A stretch of DNA of 64,000 nt, taken from NCBI RefSeq assembly GCF_004119495.1, contig NZ_NRQU01000007.1:1-64000 (forward strand), written 5' to 3'. Position 1 is the stretch's first letter; every line of letters begins with the position of its first letter. A program made the position numbers and the translations under genes. This DNA is from Flavobacterium sp. YO12. GTDB lineage: Bacteria > Bacteroidota > Bacteroidia > Flavobacteriales > Flavobacteriaceae. The notes under the pieces are model-generated. The model was not told where the DNA came from. It made no database searches and saw nothing but the letters and a program-made list of their open reading frames with translations. Shown piece by piece: positions 44,864 to 53,684 of this stretch.

Positions 44864-45063
44864 AATAGAGTATTTTACTTTTTACAAATTTACAATTATA
44901 ATATTCAGAGCGTGTGATGATTTTATATTTACAATGCTGAATTTGTACCATTATAGGATTAAAATATACCATATTTAAAATTTAATCTCCTTGTATCTTT
45001 GTTAAAGTAAACTAGTTGAGGTAGGTACTAAAAACAGAAATAACGAAATAAAAAAGTATAAAA

Positions 45064-46077
45064 ATGAAAGCAATAGGATTTAAAACATCATTAGCTATAG
45101 CGGAAAAAGACAGTTTTATCGAATTTGAAACGTCAAAACCAGTTCCTGCCGCTCATGATTTATTAGTAAAAATAGATGCCATTTCAGTAAATCCGGTAGA
45201 TTTTAAAGTTCGTCAGAGCAGTGCCAAAGATACCGTTTTAGAAAACCCGAAGATTATTGGCTGGGATGCTGTTGGAATTGTAGAAGCGGTTGGCGAAAAT
45301 GTTACGCTGTTTAAAAAAGGGGACGAAGTTTATTATGCGGGTGATATTACAAAACAAGGAAGTAATGCCGAATATCAAAATATTGATGAACGAATTACCG
45401 GAAGAAAACCAAAATCGTTAAGTATCGAAGAAGCTGCTGTTATACCGTTGACAGGTTTAACAGCTTGGGAAATTTTATTTGATCGAATCCGAATAAATCC
45501 GGAAAAGGATAAAGGAAAATCAATTTTAATAATTGGAGGCGCCGGAGGAGTTGGGTCGATTGCAATTCAGCTTGCTAAAAAAATCGCTGGTTTAACTGTG
45601 ATTGCAACAGCTTCACGTCCAGAAACGATAGATTGGTGCAAAAAACAAGGAGCTGATTTTGTGGTTGATCATAAAAACTTAGTTTCTTCAGTTAGAGAAG
45701 CTGGTTTTGAAAATGTAGATTTTATTCTAGATTTCGTTGACACCAACTTGTATTGGGATTTAATGGTTGAATTGATAAAACCGCAAGGACATATTGCTTC
45801 AATTACGGGCAGCAGTGACCCTGTGGCGTTGAATAAATTGAAAAGTAAAAGTGTATCCTTTTCTTGGGAGTTAATGTATACACGTTCGATGTTTCAAACA
45901 GAAGATATGATCGAACAGCATAACATTTTGAATAAAATAGCAGATTTGTTAGATGAAGGTGTTTTGAAAACCACTTTAAATGAAACATTAATAGGCCTTA
46001 CAGCAGATAATCTTAAAAAAGCGCACCAGCTTTTAGAATCAGGAAAAACGATTGGGAAAATTGCAATAAAACTCTAA
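45064..46077 (+). CDS. Zinc-less MDR oxidoreductase (quinone oxidoreductase-like)
   Basis: 337 residues of the medium-chain dehydrogenase/reductase type. GroES-like part 1-130 (VNPVDFKVRQSS, IIGWDAVGIVEAVGENV), then a Rossmann domain with SILIIGGAGGVGSIAIQLAKK. The Cys/His zinc ligands of alcohol dehydrogenases are missing, as in the 'zinc-binding alcohol dehydrogenase family' (adh_fam_1/QOR-like) that reduces quinones or enones with NADPH. A -7-like TATCTTTG lies at 44994-45001, 63 bp upstream. It is monocistronic with its own terminator. Confidence 0.88.
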   Translation: MKAIGFKTSLAIAEKDSFIEFETSKPVPAAHDLLVKIDAISVNPVDFKVRQSSAKDTVLENPKIIGWDAVGIVEAVGENVTLFKKGDEVYYAGDITKQGSNAEYQNIDERITGRKPKSLSIEEAAVIPLTGLTAWEILFDRIRINPEKDKGKSILIIGGAGGVGSIAIQLAKKIAGLTVIATASRPETIDWCKKQGADFVVDHKNLVSSVREAGFENVDFILDFVDTNLYWDLMVELIKPQGHIASITGSSDPVALNKLKSKSVSFSWELMYTRSMFQTEDMIEQHNILNKIADLLDEGVLKTTLNETLIGLTADNLKKAHQLLESGKTIGKIAIKL

Positions 46078-46097
46078 GTTTTTCTTTAAAATAATTC

Positions 46098-46132
46098 AAA
46101 AGTCCAATTCAACTCGATTGGACTTTTTTTTT
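46098..46132 (+). terminator. Terminator after the MDR oxidoreductase
   Basis: AAAAGTCCAAT-TCAACTCG-ATTGGACTTTTTTTTT, an 11-bp stem with a long U-tract, 21 bp after the stop. Confidence 0.9.
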
Positions 46133-46236
46133 GTAAATTGGTGAAATTCTATAAGTTAAAATGTAAATCATATAAGATTTAATATTCTTAATTTTAGATA
46201 TTTGTTTGTATTAACCCAAATTAACTAATAACTGCT

Positions 46237-47460
46237 ATGAAAAAAATTAAATACATTTTTGTTCTTTCAACTGCTTTTTTGACATTTAGCTGTTCAAGTA
46301 ATGATAAAGCAAAGAATGATGGAGGAACAAAAACGGATCCTGTAGAAAAAGAAAAGCCAAATTCTAATTATAAACCTGCATTTGCAGGGCAAACCCGAGT
46401 AAATGGCGTGACTACCAATACTGCGTTTCAGGCTGTTGTTCTTACATCAGAATTAACAAATCCGTGGGGAGTAAAAAGTCTGCCGGACGGACGCCTTTTG
46501 GTTACTCAAAAAACAGGAACAATGCGTATTGTTACTCCTGCAGGAGTTGTAAGTGCTCCTATTACTGGTCTTCCAGCAGTAAATGCTTCAGGACAAGGCG
46601 GTTTATTAGGGTTGTGTTTGGATCCTGATTTTACTTCAAACCGAATGATTTATTGGGTTTTCTCTGAAGCAGTTTCGGGCGGGAATATATCTTCGGTGGC
46701 AAAGGGAAAATTATCTAATGATGAAAAAACGATCGAAAATGCGACAGTAATTTATCGTTCAAGTCCAGCAAACGCAAGTAATTTGCATTATGGAGGACGA
46801 ATTCTTTTTGATCAAACAGGAAATCTTATTGTGAGTACAGGAGAACGCTCCGTTTTAGAAACCAGACTTTTGGCGCAATCTTTAACAGCTAGTTTAGGAA
46901 AAGTGATCAGAATAACAAAAGAGGGGAAAGCTGCAGCGGGAAATCCAACTTTTGCGGGAGCAGGAGCATTGCCTGAATTGTTTACTTACGGACATAGAAA
47001 TCCACAAGGACTGGCTGTGCATCCAATTACAAAAGAAATTTGGTTGAGCGAACATGGACCGCGAGGAGGTGATGAAATTAATCGTCTTCAGGCTGGATTA
47101 AATTATGGCTGGCCGATAATTACATATGGAATTGAGTATAGCGGAGAACCTATTGGTGCCGCGATTCAACAAAAAGAAGGAATGGAGCAGCCTGTGTATT
47201 ATTGGGATCCTGTTGTATCGCCAAGCGGAATTACTTTTTACGCTGGAAATCGTATACCAGAATGGGAAAACAATTTGTTTGTAGGCTGTTTAAGCGGTAT
47301 GCATATCGTTCGTCTTGTTATTAAAGATAATAAAGTGGCTGGAGAAGAAAGACTTCTTGCCAGCGAAAATCAACGTTTTAGAGATATTACGCAAGGCAGT
47401 GACGGTGCTTTGTATGCAGTGACGGATCAAGGCAGACTTTATAAAATTGATAAAAAGTAA
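46237..47460 (+). CDS. PQQ-dependent sugar dehydrogenase-like lipoprotein
   Basis: 407 residues with lipobox LTFS-C19 and a short polar linker. The mature part is a six-bladed propeller of the soluble glucose/aldose dehydrogenase (GDH-B/YliI) family: TNPWGVKSLPDGRLLVTQKT, GGLLGLCLDPDF, NLHYGGRILFDQTGNLIVST, LGKVIRI, YGHRNPQGLAVHP, SEHGPRGGDEINR, NYGWPIITYG and DGALYAVTDQGRLY. The motifs around HRNPQG and NYGWP are those that bind PQQ and calcium in the family. It would oxidise sugars at the cell surface or periplasm, but many members do not have a proven substrate. No PQQ biosynthesis gene is seen in the window. Confidence 0.88.
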   Translation: MKKIKYIFVLSTAFLTFSCSSNDKAKNDGGTKTDPVEKEKPNSNYKPAFAGQTRVNGVTTNTAFQAVVLTSELTNPWGVKSLPDGRLLVTQKTGTMRIVTPAGVVSAPITGLPAVNASGQGGLLGLCLDPDFTSNRMIYWVFSEAVSGGNISSVAKGKLSNDEKTIENATVIYRSSPANASNLHYGGRILFDQTGNLIVSTGERSVLETRLLAQSLTASLGKVIRITKEGKAAAGNPTFAGAGALPELFTYGHRNPQGLAVHPITKEIWLSEHGPRGGDEINRLQAGLNYGWPIITYGIEYSGEPIGAAIQQKEGMEQPVYYWDPVVSPSGITFYAGNRIPEWENNLFVGCLSGMHIVRLVIKDNKVAGEERLLASENQRFRDITQGSDGALYAVTDQGRLYKIDKK

Positions 47461-47482
47461 AGATTTTGTTTTAATAAGGTGT

Positions 47483-47508
47483 AATGGCGCAATTAGGCGC
47501 CATTTTTA
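47483..47508. terminator. Bidirectional terminator between convergent genes
   Basis: AATGGCGC-AATTAG-GCGCCATT followed by TTTATTTT, between the sugar dehydrogenase gene and the convergent membrane-protein gene. The stem is short (8 bp) but GC-rich for this genome. Confidence 0.7.
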
Positions 47509-47554
47509 TTTTAAAAATATCCTTAAATGTCTTTTAGTCAGTTTATGAGTGTCT

Positions 47555-48037
47555 TTATATAGTGAAATAAGCTTTCGTAACAATAAGTAAAATTAACGTA
47601 AGAAAGTAAAGAGCAGTTGCTACCATAGTAAAAATGATATGGGCAAAAAACAGCTGAATATAGTAATCTCTAAAACCAAGGGGGGGACGATAATGAGTGA
47701 TTTTAAAAATAAACACCCAGCTGATTATGCCAATAATACCACTAATAACTCCAAGTATAAGAGCACTAAGTGGTGAAACTGCCAAAATATCTTCTGCCCA
47801 AAGGATATGATAAACGGATACAAATAGAAAGCCAATTACAAAATGAAGAAACCAGCCCAAATTATTTTTACACTCGTTTGTAATATCAATGTTCATTTGG
47901 ACCAATACCGAGCTTAGAAGTACGGGTTCTTTGTATAATTTTCTGTAATTTTTAGACATAAAATAGCTGAACCACGTCATCGCTGATGTCGCAGCTCCCG
48001 AAATTAAAACCAGTTGTATGAGAATATATAAATCCAT
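47555..48037 (-). CDS. Integral membrane protein of unknown function
   Basis: 160 residues from MDLYILIQLVLISGAATSAM at 48037; the ATG at 48058 adds seven polar residues and is less likely. Four membrane helices (about 3-20, 57-75, 85-105 and 128-155). Between them is a conserved-looking polar piece (FKITHYRPPLGFRDYYIQLF). I do not recognise a family. It is monocistronic, between the convergent sugar dehydrogenase and a divergent alcohol dehydrogenase. Confidence 0.65.
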   Translation of the reverse strand: MDLYILIQLVLISGAATSAMTWFSYFMSKNYRKLYKEPVLLSSVLVQMNIDITNECKNNLGWFLHFVIGFLFVSVYHILWAEDILAVSPLSALILGVISGIIGIISWVFIFKITHYRPPLGFRDYYIQLFFAHIIFTMVATALYFLTLILLIVTKAYFTI

Positions 48038-48340
48038 AATCTTCGGTTTATAGTTCAAAAAATGCTCTTTTCAAAGTTAAATCGATAATAGCAGGAATGC
48101 TTACATTATTGAACTTTGCAATTATATAATTATCAGTATAAAATCGATGATTGCTGCGGTTTTTGTTTTTAAGGTGTTGATTGTTAGCTGTTACGTTGTT
48201 TTTAGGTTATGAAAAAACAATCCAATTAGTTACCTTTATAAGGTTTAGAATTGTTTGAATTTCATAAGTAAATGTTTCTTTTCTGTTATTTTTAAAGAGA
48301 GAGGGTTTTTAATTTTACACTATAATTTAATATATAAAGT

Positions 48341-49396
48341 ATGAACACAATTAACGCAAAAGCATTTGGAACCATTGCAGCCGATGCATCATTAGAAGAA
48401 ATGACAATCGCGCGCAGAGAAGTTTTGGCAAAAGACATCGAAATAGAAATTTTGTATTGTGGTGTCTGTCATTCAGATTTACATACTGCAAGAAACGATT
48501 GGGGAGGAACACAATATCCAGCTGTTCCCGGTCATGAAATTGTGGGAAGAGTAACTAAGGTAGGAAGTGAAGTAACAAAACTTAAAGTTGGCGATTTAGC
48601 AGGAGTAGGGTGTTTGGTCGATTCATGTCATACTTGTGATAGTTGTAAAAATGACCTTGAGCAGTACTGCTTAAATGGTTTTACAGGAACTTACAATGGA
48701 CGAGATGTTCATTTAGGAGGACATACTTATGGTGGTTATTCGCAAAAAGTAGTTGTCGATGAACATTTTGTTTTAAAAGTGCCTTCAAACTTAAACTTAG
48801 CCGCTGTTGCACCATTGCTTTGTGCTGGAATTACAACTTGGTCACCATTAAAACACTGGAATGTAGGTAAAGGAAGCAAAGTAGCAGTAGTTGGTTTGGG
48901 CGGACTTGGACATATGGCTATTAAACTGGCAAAAGGTCTTGGTGCCGAAGTTACCTTGTTCTCAAGAACGCCAGATAAAGAAAAAGACGCTTTAGAACTG
49001 GGTGCAGATGCGGTAGTAATTTCAACAGATAATAATCAGATGAATGCAGTAAGCGGAAAATTTGATTTAATTATTGATACTGTTCCTTATGTACATGATG
49101 TAAATCCTTATGTTGCTACATTAAGTATCAGTGGAACTTTAGTTCTAGTGGGGTATTTAGGAGGTTTAGAGCCTATTTTAAATACAGTGCCAATGATTTT
49201 AGGCAGAAAATCTGTTGCAGGTTCTGTAATTGGCGGAATTGCCGAAACACAAGAGATGTTAGATTTTTGCGGAAAACACAACATCGTTTCGGAAATTGAA
49301 ATTATTAAAATTCAGGAAATCAACGAAGCTTATGAAAGAATGCTGAAAAGCGATGTAAGATATCGTTTTGTAATTGATATGGCTTCTTTGAAGTAA
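48341..49396 (+). CDS. Zinc-dependent NAD(P) alcohol dehydrogenase, YahK/CAD-type
   Basis: 351 residues. The catalytic zinc site has the Cys of YCGVCHSDLH, His of PGHEIVG and a later Cys; the structural zinc site is DSCHTCDSCKNDLEQYC. The Rossmann motif is VAVVGLGGLGHMAIKLAKGL. It matches the cinnamyl-alcohol dehydrogenase-like group (E. coli YahK, AdhA) that reduces many aldehydes with NADPH. Upstream is a 282-bp gap (48059-48340) with AT-rich sequence in which I see no clear promoter. It ends at a bidirectional terminator before the convergent regulator gene. Confidence 0.92.
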   Translation: MNTINAKAFGTIAADASLEEMTIARREVLAKDIEIEILYCGVCHSDLHTARNDWGGTQYPAVPGHEIVGRVTKVGSEVTKLKVGDLAGVGCLVDSCHTCDSCKNDLEQYCLNGFTGTYNGRDVHLGGHTYGGYSQKVVVDEHFVLKVPSNLNLAAVAPLLCAGITTWSPLKHWNVGKGSKVAVVGLGGLGHMAIKLAKGLGAEVTLFSRTPDKEKDALELGADAVVISTDNNQMNAVSGKFDLIIDTVPYVHDVNPYVATLSISGTLVLVGYLGGLEPILNTVPMILGRKSVAGSVIGGIAETQEMLDFCGKHNIVSEIEIIKIQEINEAYERMLKSDVRYRFVIDMASLK

Positions 49397-49418
49397 TAGT
49401 TTAAGTTTAGAAAAAAGA

Positions 49419-49457
49419 AAATCCCAAGTGTCATCATATTGATACTTGGGATTTTTT
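49419..49457. terminator. Bidirectional terminator after alcohol dehydrogenase
   Basis: AAAATCCCAAGT and ACTTGGGATTTT arms with a 14-base loop, followed by a U-tract; lies between the convergent alcohol dehydrogenase and XRE-cupin genes. Confidence 0.85.
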
Positions 49458-49482
49458 TATTGTTAGCTAGAAAAGCAGTTTT

Positions 49483-50049
49483 TTAATTATCGAAAAAATA
49501 TACGATTAGCATCTTTACAGGCTTTTTGCTTTTGTTGATCGGTACGTGTTTCAATCTTCCATCAAAAAACAGCGAATCGCCCTCTTTTAAAGTGTAGGTT
49601 TCATTTGCTATCAAATAATCAACTTCGCCCGATATAATGTATTTATATTCAAAAGCATCTGTACTTACCTGATCTCTGTAACTATTAGGTTCAAGAGTTA
49701 AGAAAACAATATCAATAGTAGAATTTTTTATGGTACGGGTTAAAAAACGCTCATACGAAAAACCGTTTGATCCTTCCTTTTGAAACAGGTCATATTCATC
49801 TTTTCTTTTTATAAGCACCATTTCGTCTTCCTGAGTCATATCCTTAAAGAACTCACTCAAGTTAATCTGCAGGGCAGAAACGACACTAAGTAAAACTGTT
49901 AATGAAGGAATGCTTCTTCCGTTCTCAATTTGAGAAATCATGCCTTTGCTTACGTCACTTAAATCTGCAAGTTCCTGTACAGTAAATCCTTTTTCGATTC
50001 GGTATTGTTTTATTCTCTTGCTGATTTCAAGTAAAATAGCTCCTTCCAT
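49483..50049 (-). CDS. XRE-family regulator with C-terminal cupin domain
   Basis: 188 residues. N-terminal HTH_XRE (about 8-65): KRIKQYRIEKGFTVQELADL, DVSKGMISQIENGRSIPSLT. The C-terminal part (about 105-185) is a cupin_2 sensor: STDAFEYKYIISGEVDYLIA, ETYTLKEGDSLFFDGRLKHV. Such PuuR/YdcN-like regulators bind a small ligand in the cupin barrel. The gene is divergent from the phosphonate-type operon, with a 110-bp shared region that has inverted repeats. It is thus the best candidate regulator of that operon. Whether it represses or activates cannot be read from the sequence. Confidence 0.9.
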   Translation of the reverse strand: MEGAILLEISKRIKQYRIEKGFTVQELADLSDVSKGMISQIENGRSIPSLTVLLSVVSALQINLSEFFKDMTQEDEMVLIKRKDEYDLFQKEGSNGFSYERFLTRTIKNSTIDIVFLTLEPNSYRDQVSTDAFEYKYIISGEVDYLIANETYTLKEGDSLFFDGRLKHVPINKSKKPVKMLIVYFFDN

Positions 50050-50059
50050 GTTTAGTATT

Positions 50060-50120
50060 TGTATACAAAAGTTAATTAATAATAAACATTACTTTACGAT
50101 TTGTTTACATATAGTAAACA
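50060..50120. promoter_or_regulatory. Candidate operators between XRE-cupin gene and phosphonate-type operon
   Basis: Two dyads: TTTGTATACAAA (50060-50071, perfect) just upstream of the regulator start, and TGTTTAC-ATATA-GTAAACA (50102-50120, perfect 7-bp arms) 39 bp before the HAD gene. A related half-site, TTTGTATAGTAA, follows the second dyad. The placement on both sides of a short divergent region suits autoregulation and control of the operon. Confidence 0.55.
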
Positions 50121-50159
50121 TTTGTATAGTAATATTGCACTGTAAAAATAAACAAAAGT

Positions 50160-50813
50160 ATGGAATTAATTGTATTTGATATGGCTGGCACGACAGTCCA
50201 TGATGAAAATAAAGTTGGCTTAACATTGCAAACCGTTTTAAAAGAATTTGGTTATGATTTTTCTCTTGATCAAATTAATGTAGTAATGGGTTACGAAAAA
50301 CCAGTAGCGATTTCGATTTTATTAGAAGAAAAAAGACCTGAGTTAATAAATAAAATCCATCAAGTTTTTGTAGCAAAAATGATTGCTTTTTATGAGCAGA
50401 GCAATGATGTAAAAGCAACTTCAAATGCTCATGAAACGATTCAGTATTTAAGAAACATTGGTATAAAAGTAGCTTTCGATACAGGATTTTCTCGTCCGAT
50501 TGCCGATGCTATTTTCGCAAAACTAAACTGGAAACAAGGTGTTGATTTCGATTTCAGTATTACTTCTGATGAGGTTGAGCACGGACGTCCTTATCCAGAT
50601 ATGATTTTTAGAGCTATGGAGCATTTTAATATCGCAGACGCTTCATTAGTTGGAAAAGTTGGTGATACAATGTCAGATTTACAACAAGGTCAAAATGCAA
50701 AATGCGGATTAGTAGTCGGCGTAACCACTGGAGCATACAGCCGCGAGGAATTAGAGCATCATTATCACCATTATATTATTGACGATTTATCAGAATTAAA
50801 AAACAAACTTTAA
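50160..50813 (+). CDS. Phosphonatase-like HAD hydrolase (PhnX-like)
   Basis: 217 residues. HAD motif I is FDMAGTTVHDEN with nucleophile D7, close to the DxAGTTxD motif of phosphonoacetaldehyde hydrolase. The small cap contains VVMGYEKPVAI: K47 falls where PhnX has its Schiff-base Lys in MG-x-x-K. Motif II is AFDTGFSR, motif III lies in HGRPYPDMIFRAM and motif IV is VGKVGDTMSDLQQG. This matches the 'phosphonatase-like hydrolase' group (TIGR03351) found in phosphonate gene clusters. Cleavage of a phosphonate or of a phosphate monoester is possible; the Lys favours a C-P substrate, but alignment by eye is not proof. First gene of a five-gene operon; 12 bp to the next. Confidence 0.85.
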   Translation: MELIVFDMAGTTVHDENKVGLTLQTVLKEFGYDFSLDQINVVMGYEKPVAISILLEEKRPELINKIHQVFVAKMIAFYEQSNDVKATSNAHETIQYLRNIGIKVAFDTGFSRPIADAIFAKLNWKQGVDFDFSITSDEVEHGRPYPDMIFRAMEHFNIADASLVGKVGDTMSDLQQGQNAKCGLVVGVTTGAYSREELEHHYHHYIIDDLSELKNKL

Positions 50814-50825
50814 TTTATTAAACAC

Positions 50826-53624
50826 ATGAAGGCTTTACTGTACATTGCAGCTGCATTATTCTTAACAACTTCGTATGCACAAGAAGTTAAAGGTAAAATC
50901 AGCAGTGAATCCGGTCCCTTACATCCGGCTTCGATTTTAGTTATAGAGCAATCTAGAATTGTAGACACAGACCAAAATGGTAATTTCTCTTTTAAACTTA
51001 AAGCAGGGCAATATCATTTAGAAATTTCAAGTGAAAACCATACTTCAAAAAAAATTGCAGTAAACGTTTCAACAAAGAATATTGATTTAGGAACTATTGT
51101 TCTTACTGGTAAGGAGGAAAAACTGGATGAAGTAGTTTTAGAGTATTATAGCAGCGGAGAAAGAAAAGCGATGGATATGCGCCAAAGTTCAAATGCGATT
51201 ATGGATGTTGTAAGTGCAGATGCAATGGGTAAAATGCCAGATATTAGTGCAGCTGAGGCCGTACAAAGAATTCCAGGTGTAAGTATAGACAGAGATCAAG
51301 GAGAAGGAAGATATGTAACCGTAAGAGGAACGCCGTCGCAATGGAGTTCGGCAACTATTAACGGAGACAGAATGCCATCTGCAAAAACCTCAGGAGATTT
51401 GCTTGGTAATCGTACAGTACCAATGGATTTATTGCCAACAGAATTTCTGGAATATATTCAGGTTGTAAAAGCAATTACGCCAGAATATGAAGGAGATGCT
51501 ATTGGGGGAACAATTAATTATATTCCGAAGTTTTCTCCAAAAAAAGAAACTTTTCGTGCGACAGTTGCTATTCCTGTTAATCTTCGTGCGGATGATAAAG
51601 TGGGGTATAATAGCACAGTATTATATGGTAACCGATTTTTTAAGAAGAAATTCGGCTTTCTAGCCATGACCAATTACAATCGACGTACTTATTCTACAGA
51701 TGATTATGAGGTTGTTTATGGTAATGCATTACACAATGTAAATACGCTGGATGTTAGAAATTATCAGGGAGTGAGAACCAATACCGGATTTAATGTTGCA
51801 ACAGATTTTCGTTTTAACAGCCGAAACAAAATTTATGCTCGTGGTTACTACAGTCAATTTCTAGACGAAGAGCAAAACAGAAAAACAATGCACTACTTTA
51901 ATAAAACGACAAGTAATGCTGTATTGCGTTGGAGTACCGTAGATTATTTGTTTAAAAACTATGGAGGTGAATTTGGATATGAAAGTAAACTATCGGACAA
52001 ATTAAAAATGAACGCCAAAGTTGCTGCTTATACTTCATGGGCAGGTTATAACGGTCCGTCATCAGCAACAAAAAATGACAGAGGTTATTATTACGGAAAC
52101 TGGATACAAACTGTAAAATATGACAATTTGGTAAAAGTCGACGGTACAAATTATAAGTTTTTGCAAGGCGACGGACCAGCGGGTTATGTGGGTGATCCAT
52201 CCAATAATATTCAGCCGCACTTTTCGGCTCCATATGATCCAGAAAAATATTATTTAGACAGATATGTAACTTCAATTCGTAATGTCGAAGAGAAAGATCA
52301 AGTAGCTGCCGCTGATTTTAATTATACTGCAAAAGAAAATTTAAAAATTAAGTTTGGAGGAAAATTTAGAAATAAAACCAGTACATACGACTACCGTTAC
52401 ATTACCTGGATTTACGATACAAAAGCACCAAAAGCTTATTTGAATCAATGGGAAAGAGAAGCATTTCCAAGTAATAATTGGTTTCCTGAATTGAATAATA
52501 ATTATGATAATTTAAAATTCAATTATCCAACAGAAAGCTCTTTTATTGACCCAATGGGAAATCCTGCGATTGCCAAAAACTTAAAGTATAACTATCAGGA
52601 TGTAACCAATTCAAGTTATGCAACAGGTAATTATGATGCGACCGAAAAAGTTTGGGCAGGTTACGGATCTGCAGAATGGAATATTAACGATGATTTTCGT
52701 TTTGTGGGTGGAATTCGATACGAAAACACAGCTGTAGATGCAAAAAGTTACGAGTTCAACGATAAAACCAAAGTAGTTACACCAATATACGGAAGTAAAA
52801 ATTACGGTGCATTTTTACCAATGGCACATCTGATTTACAAACCATCAAAGAAATTGGATTTAAGAGCGGCAGTTACCAGAACTTTTGCCCGTCCGGCTTT
52901 TAATGAGTTGAGCCCGAGTAATAGAGTAAATCCCGATAATCATACGGTTGTAGAAGGAAACATCGATTTAAAACCAACATTTTCATGGAATTATGATGTA
53001 GTAGGTTCTTATTATTTAAACAAAAACGATTACGTAACCGGAAGTGTTTTCTATAAAGATCTTAAAGATTTAATTTATACATCGACGACTGACGAGATAA
53101 GAACTGTTGGTGGAGCCGAAGATTTGTATAAAGTTTCAAGACCTTTAAATTCTGACAATGCATTCTTGTACGGAATAGAAGTAGGTTTCAATAAGAAATT
53201 TAAAGAATTACCTGGATTTTTAAGCAATTTTAGTCTAAAAGCAAATTACACGTTTACAAAATCCGAAACCACATTATCAGATCGAGGTGACGAAAAAATA
53301 GGTTTAATGAATCAATCGCCAAACATCTTTAATGCATCGCTTATTTACGAGTACAAAGGTTTTGCAGCACGATTGGCGGCAAATTACCGTGAAGCCTTTT
53401 TAGTTGAAATCCGCGATAACAAAGGAGCTGACAGATATCAGGACAAAGATTTTCATCTAGATATGAACCTTTCTTATACAACGCCTAAGAATATTACATT
53501 CTTCATAGATATTAACAACCTTAACAATCAAGAGTTACGTTATTATCATGGCGTAGTTTCAAGACCAGAGCAGGTGGAGTATTACGGCATTCGTGGTAAA
53601 ATTGGAGCAAGCTATAGATTTTAA
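50826..53624 (+). CDS. TonB-dependent outer-membrane receptor of the phosphonate-type operon
   Basis: 932 residues with a signal peptide to about 18 (LLYIAAALFLTTSYA). A carboxypeptidase-D regulatory-like module (about 20-95) is followed by a plug (about 105-235) with SADAMGKMPDISAAEAVQRI, PGVSIDRDQGEGRYVTVRG and a barrel ending RGKIGASYRF. The plug resembles the TIGR01782 type of receptor found for sugars and other nutrients, not the siderophore type. It sits between the HAD hydrolase (12 bp) and PhoD genes (60 bp) and has no SusD partner. It would bring the organophosphorus substrate, or the parent polymer fragment, into the periplasm. Confidence 0.9.
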   Translation: MKALLYIAAALFLTTSYAQEVKGKISSESGPLHPASILVIEQSRIVDTDQNGNFSFKLKAGQYHLEISSENHTSKKIAVNVSTKNIDLGTIVLTGKEEKLDEVVLEYYSSGERKAMDMRQSSNAIMDVVSADAMGKMPDISAAEAVQRIPGVSIDRDQGEGRYVTVRGTPSQWSSATINGDRMPSAKTSGDLLGNRTVPMDLLPTEFLEYIQVVKAITPEYEGDAIGGTINYIPKFSPKKETFRATVAIPVNLRADDKVGYNSTVLYGNRFFKKKFGFLAMTNYNRRTYSTDDYEVVYGNALHNVNTLDVRNYQGVRTNTGFNVATDFRFNSRNKIYARGYYSQFLDEEQNRKTMHYFNKTTSNAVLRWSTVDYLFKNYGGEFGYESKLSDKLKMNAKVAAYTSWAGYNGPSSATKNDRGYYYGNWIQTVKYDNLVKVDGTNYKFLQGDGPAGYVGDPSNNIQPHFSAPYDPEKYYLDRYVTSIRNVEEKDQVAAADFNYTAKENLKIKFGGKFRNKTSTYDYRYITWIYDTKAPKAYLNQWEREAFPSNNWFPELNNNYDNLKFNYPTESSFIDPMGNPAIAKNLKYNYQDVTNSSYATGNYDATEKVWAGYGSAEWNINDDFRFVGGIRYENTAVDAKSYEFNDKTKVVTPIYGSKNYGAFLPMAHLIYKPSKKLDLRAAVTRTFARPAFNELSPSNRVNPDNHTVVEGNIDLKPTFSWNYDVVGSYYLNKNDYVTGSVFYKDLKDLIYTSTTDEIRTVGGAEDLYKVSRPLNSDNAFLYGIEVGFNKKFKELPGFLSNFSLKANYTFTKSETTLSDRGDEKIGLMNQSPNIFNASLIYEYKGFAARLAANYREAFLVEIRDNKGADRYQDKDFHLDMNLSYTTPKNITFFIDINNLNNQELRYYHGVVSRPEQVEYYGIRGKIGASYRF

Positions 53625-53684
53625 TAATTTCTAAACATAAAGGTAACATTCAAGTAGTACTATTGTGTTTTTTATAAAGATAAG

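Noticed and set aside
48341..49396. YahK-like alcohol dehydrogenase as part of the phosphonate-type operon
   Set aside because: It is convergent with the regulator, ends in its own terminator and belongs to a general aldehyde reductase group.
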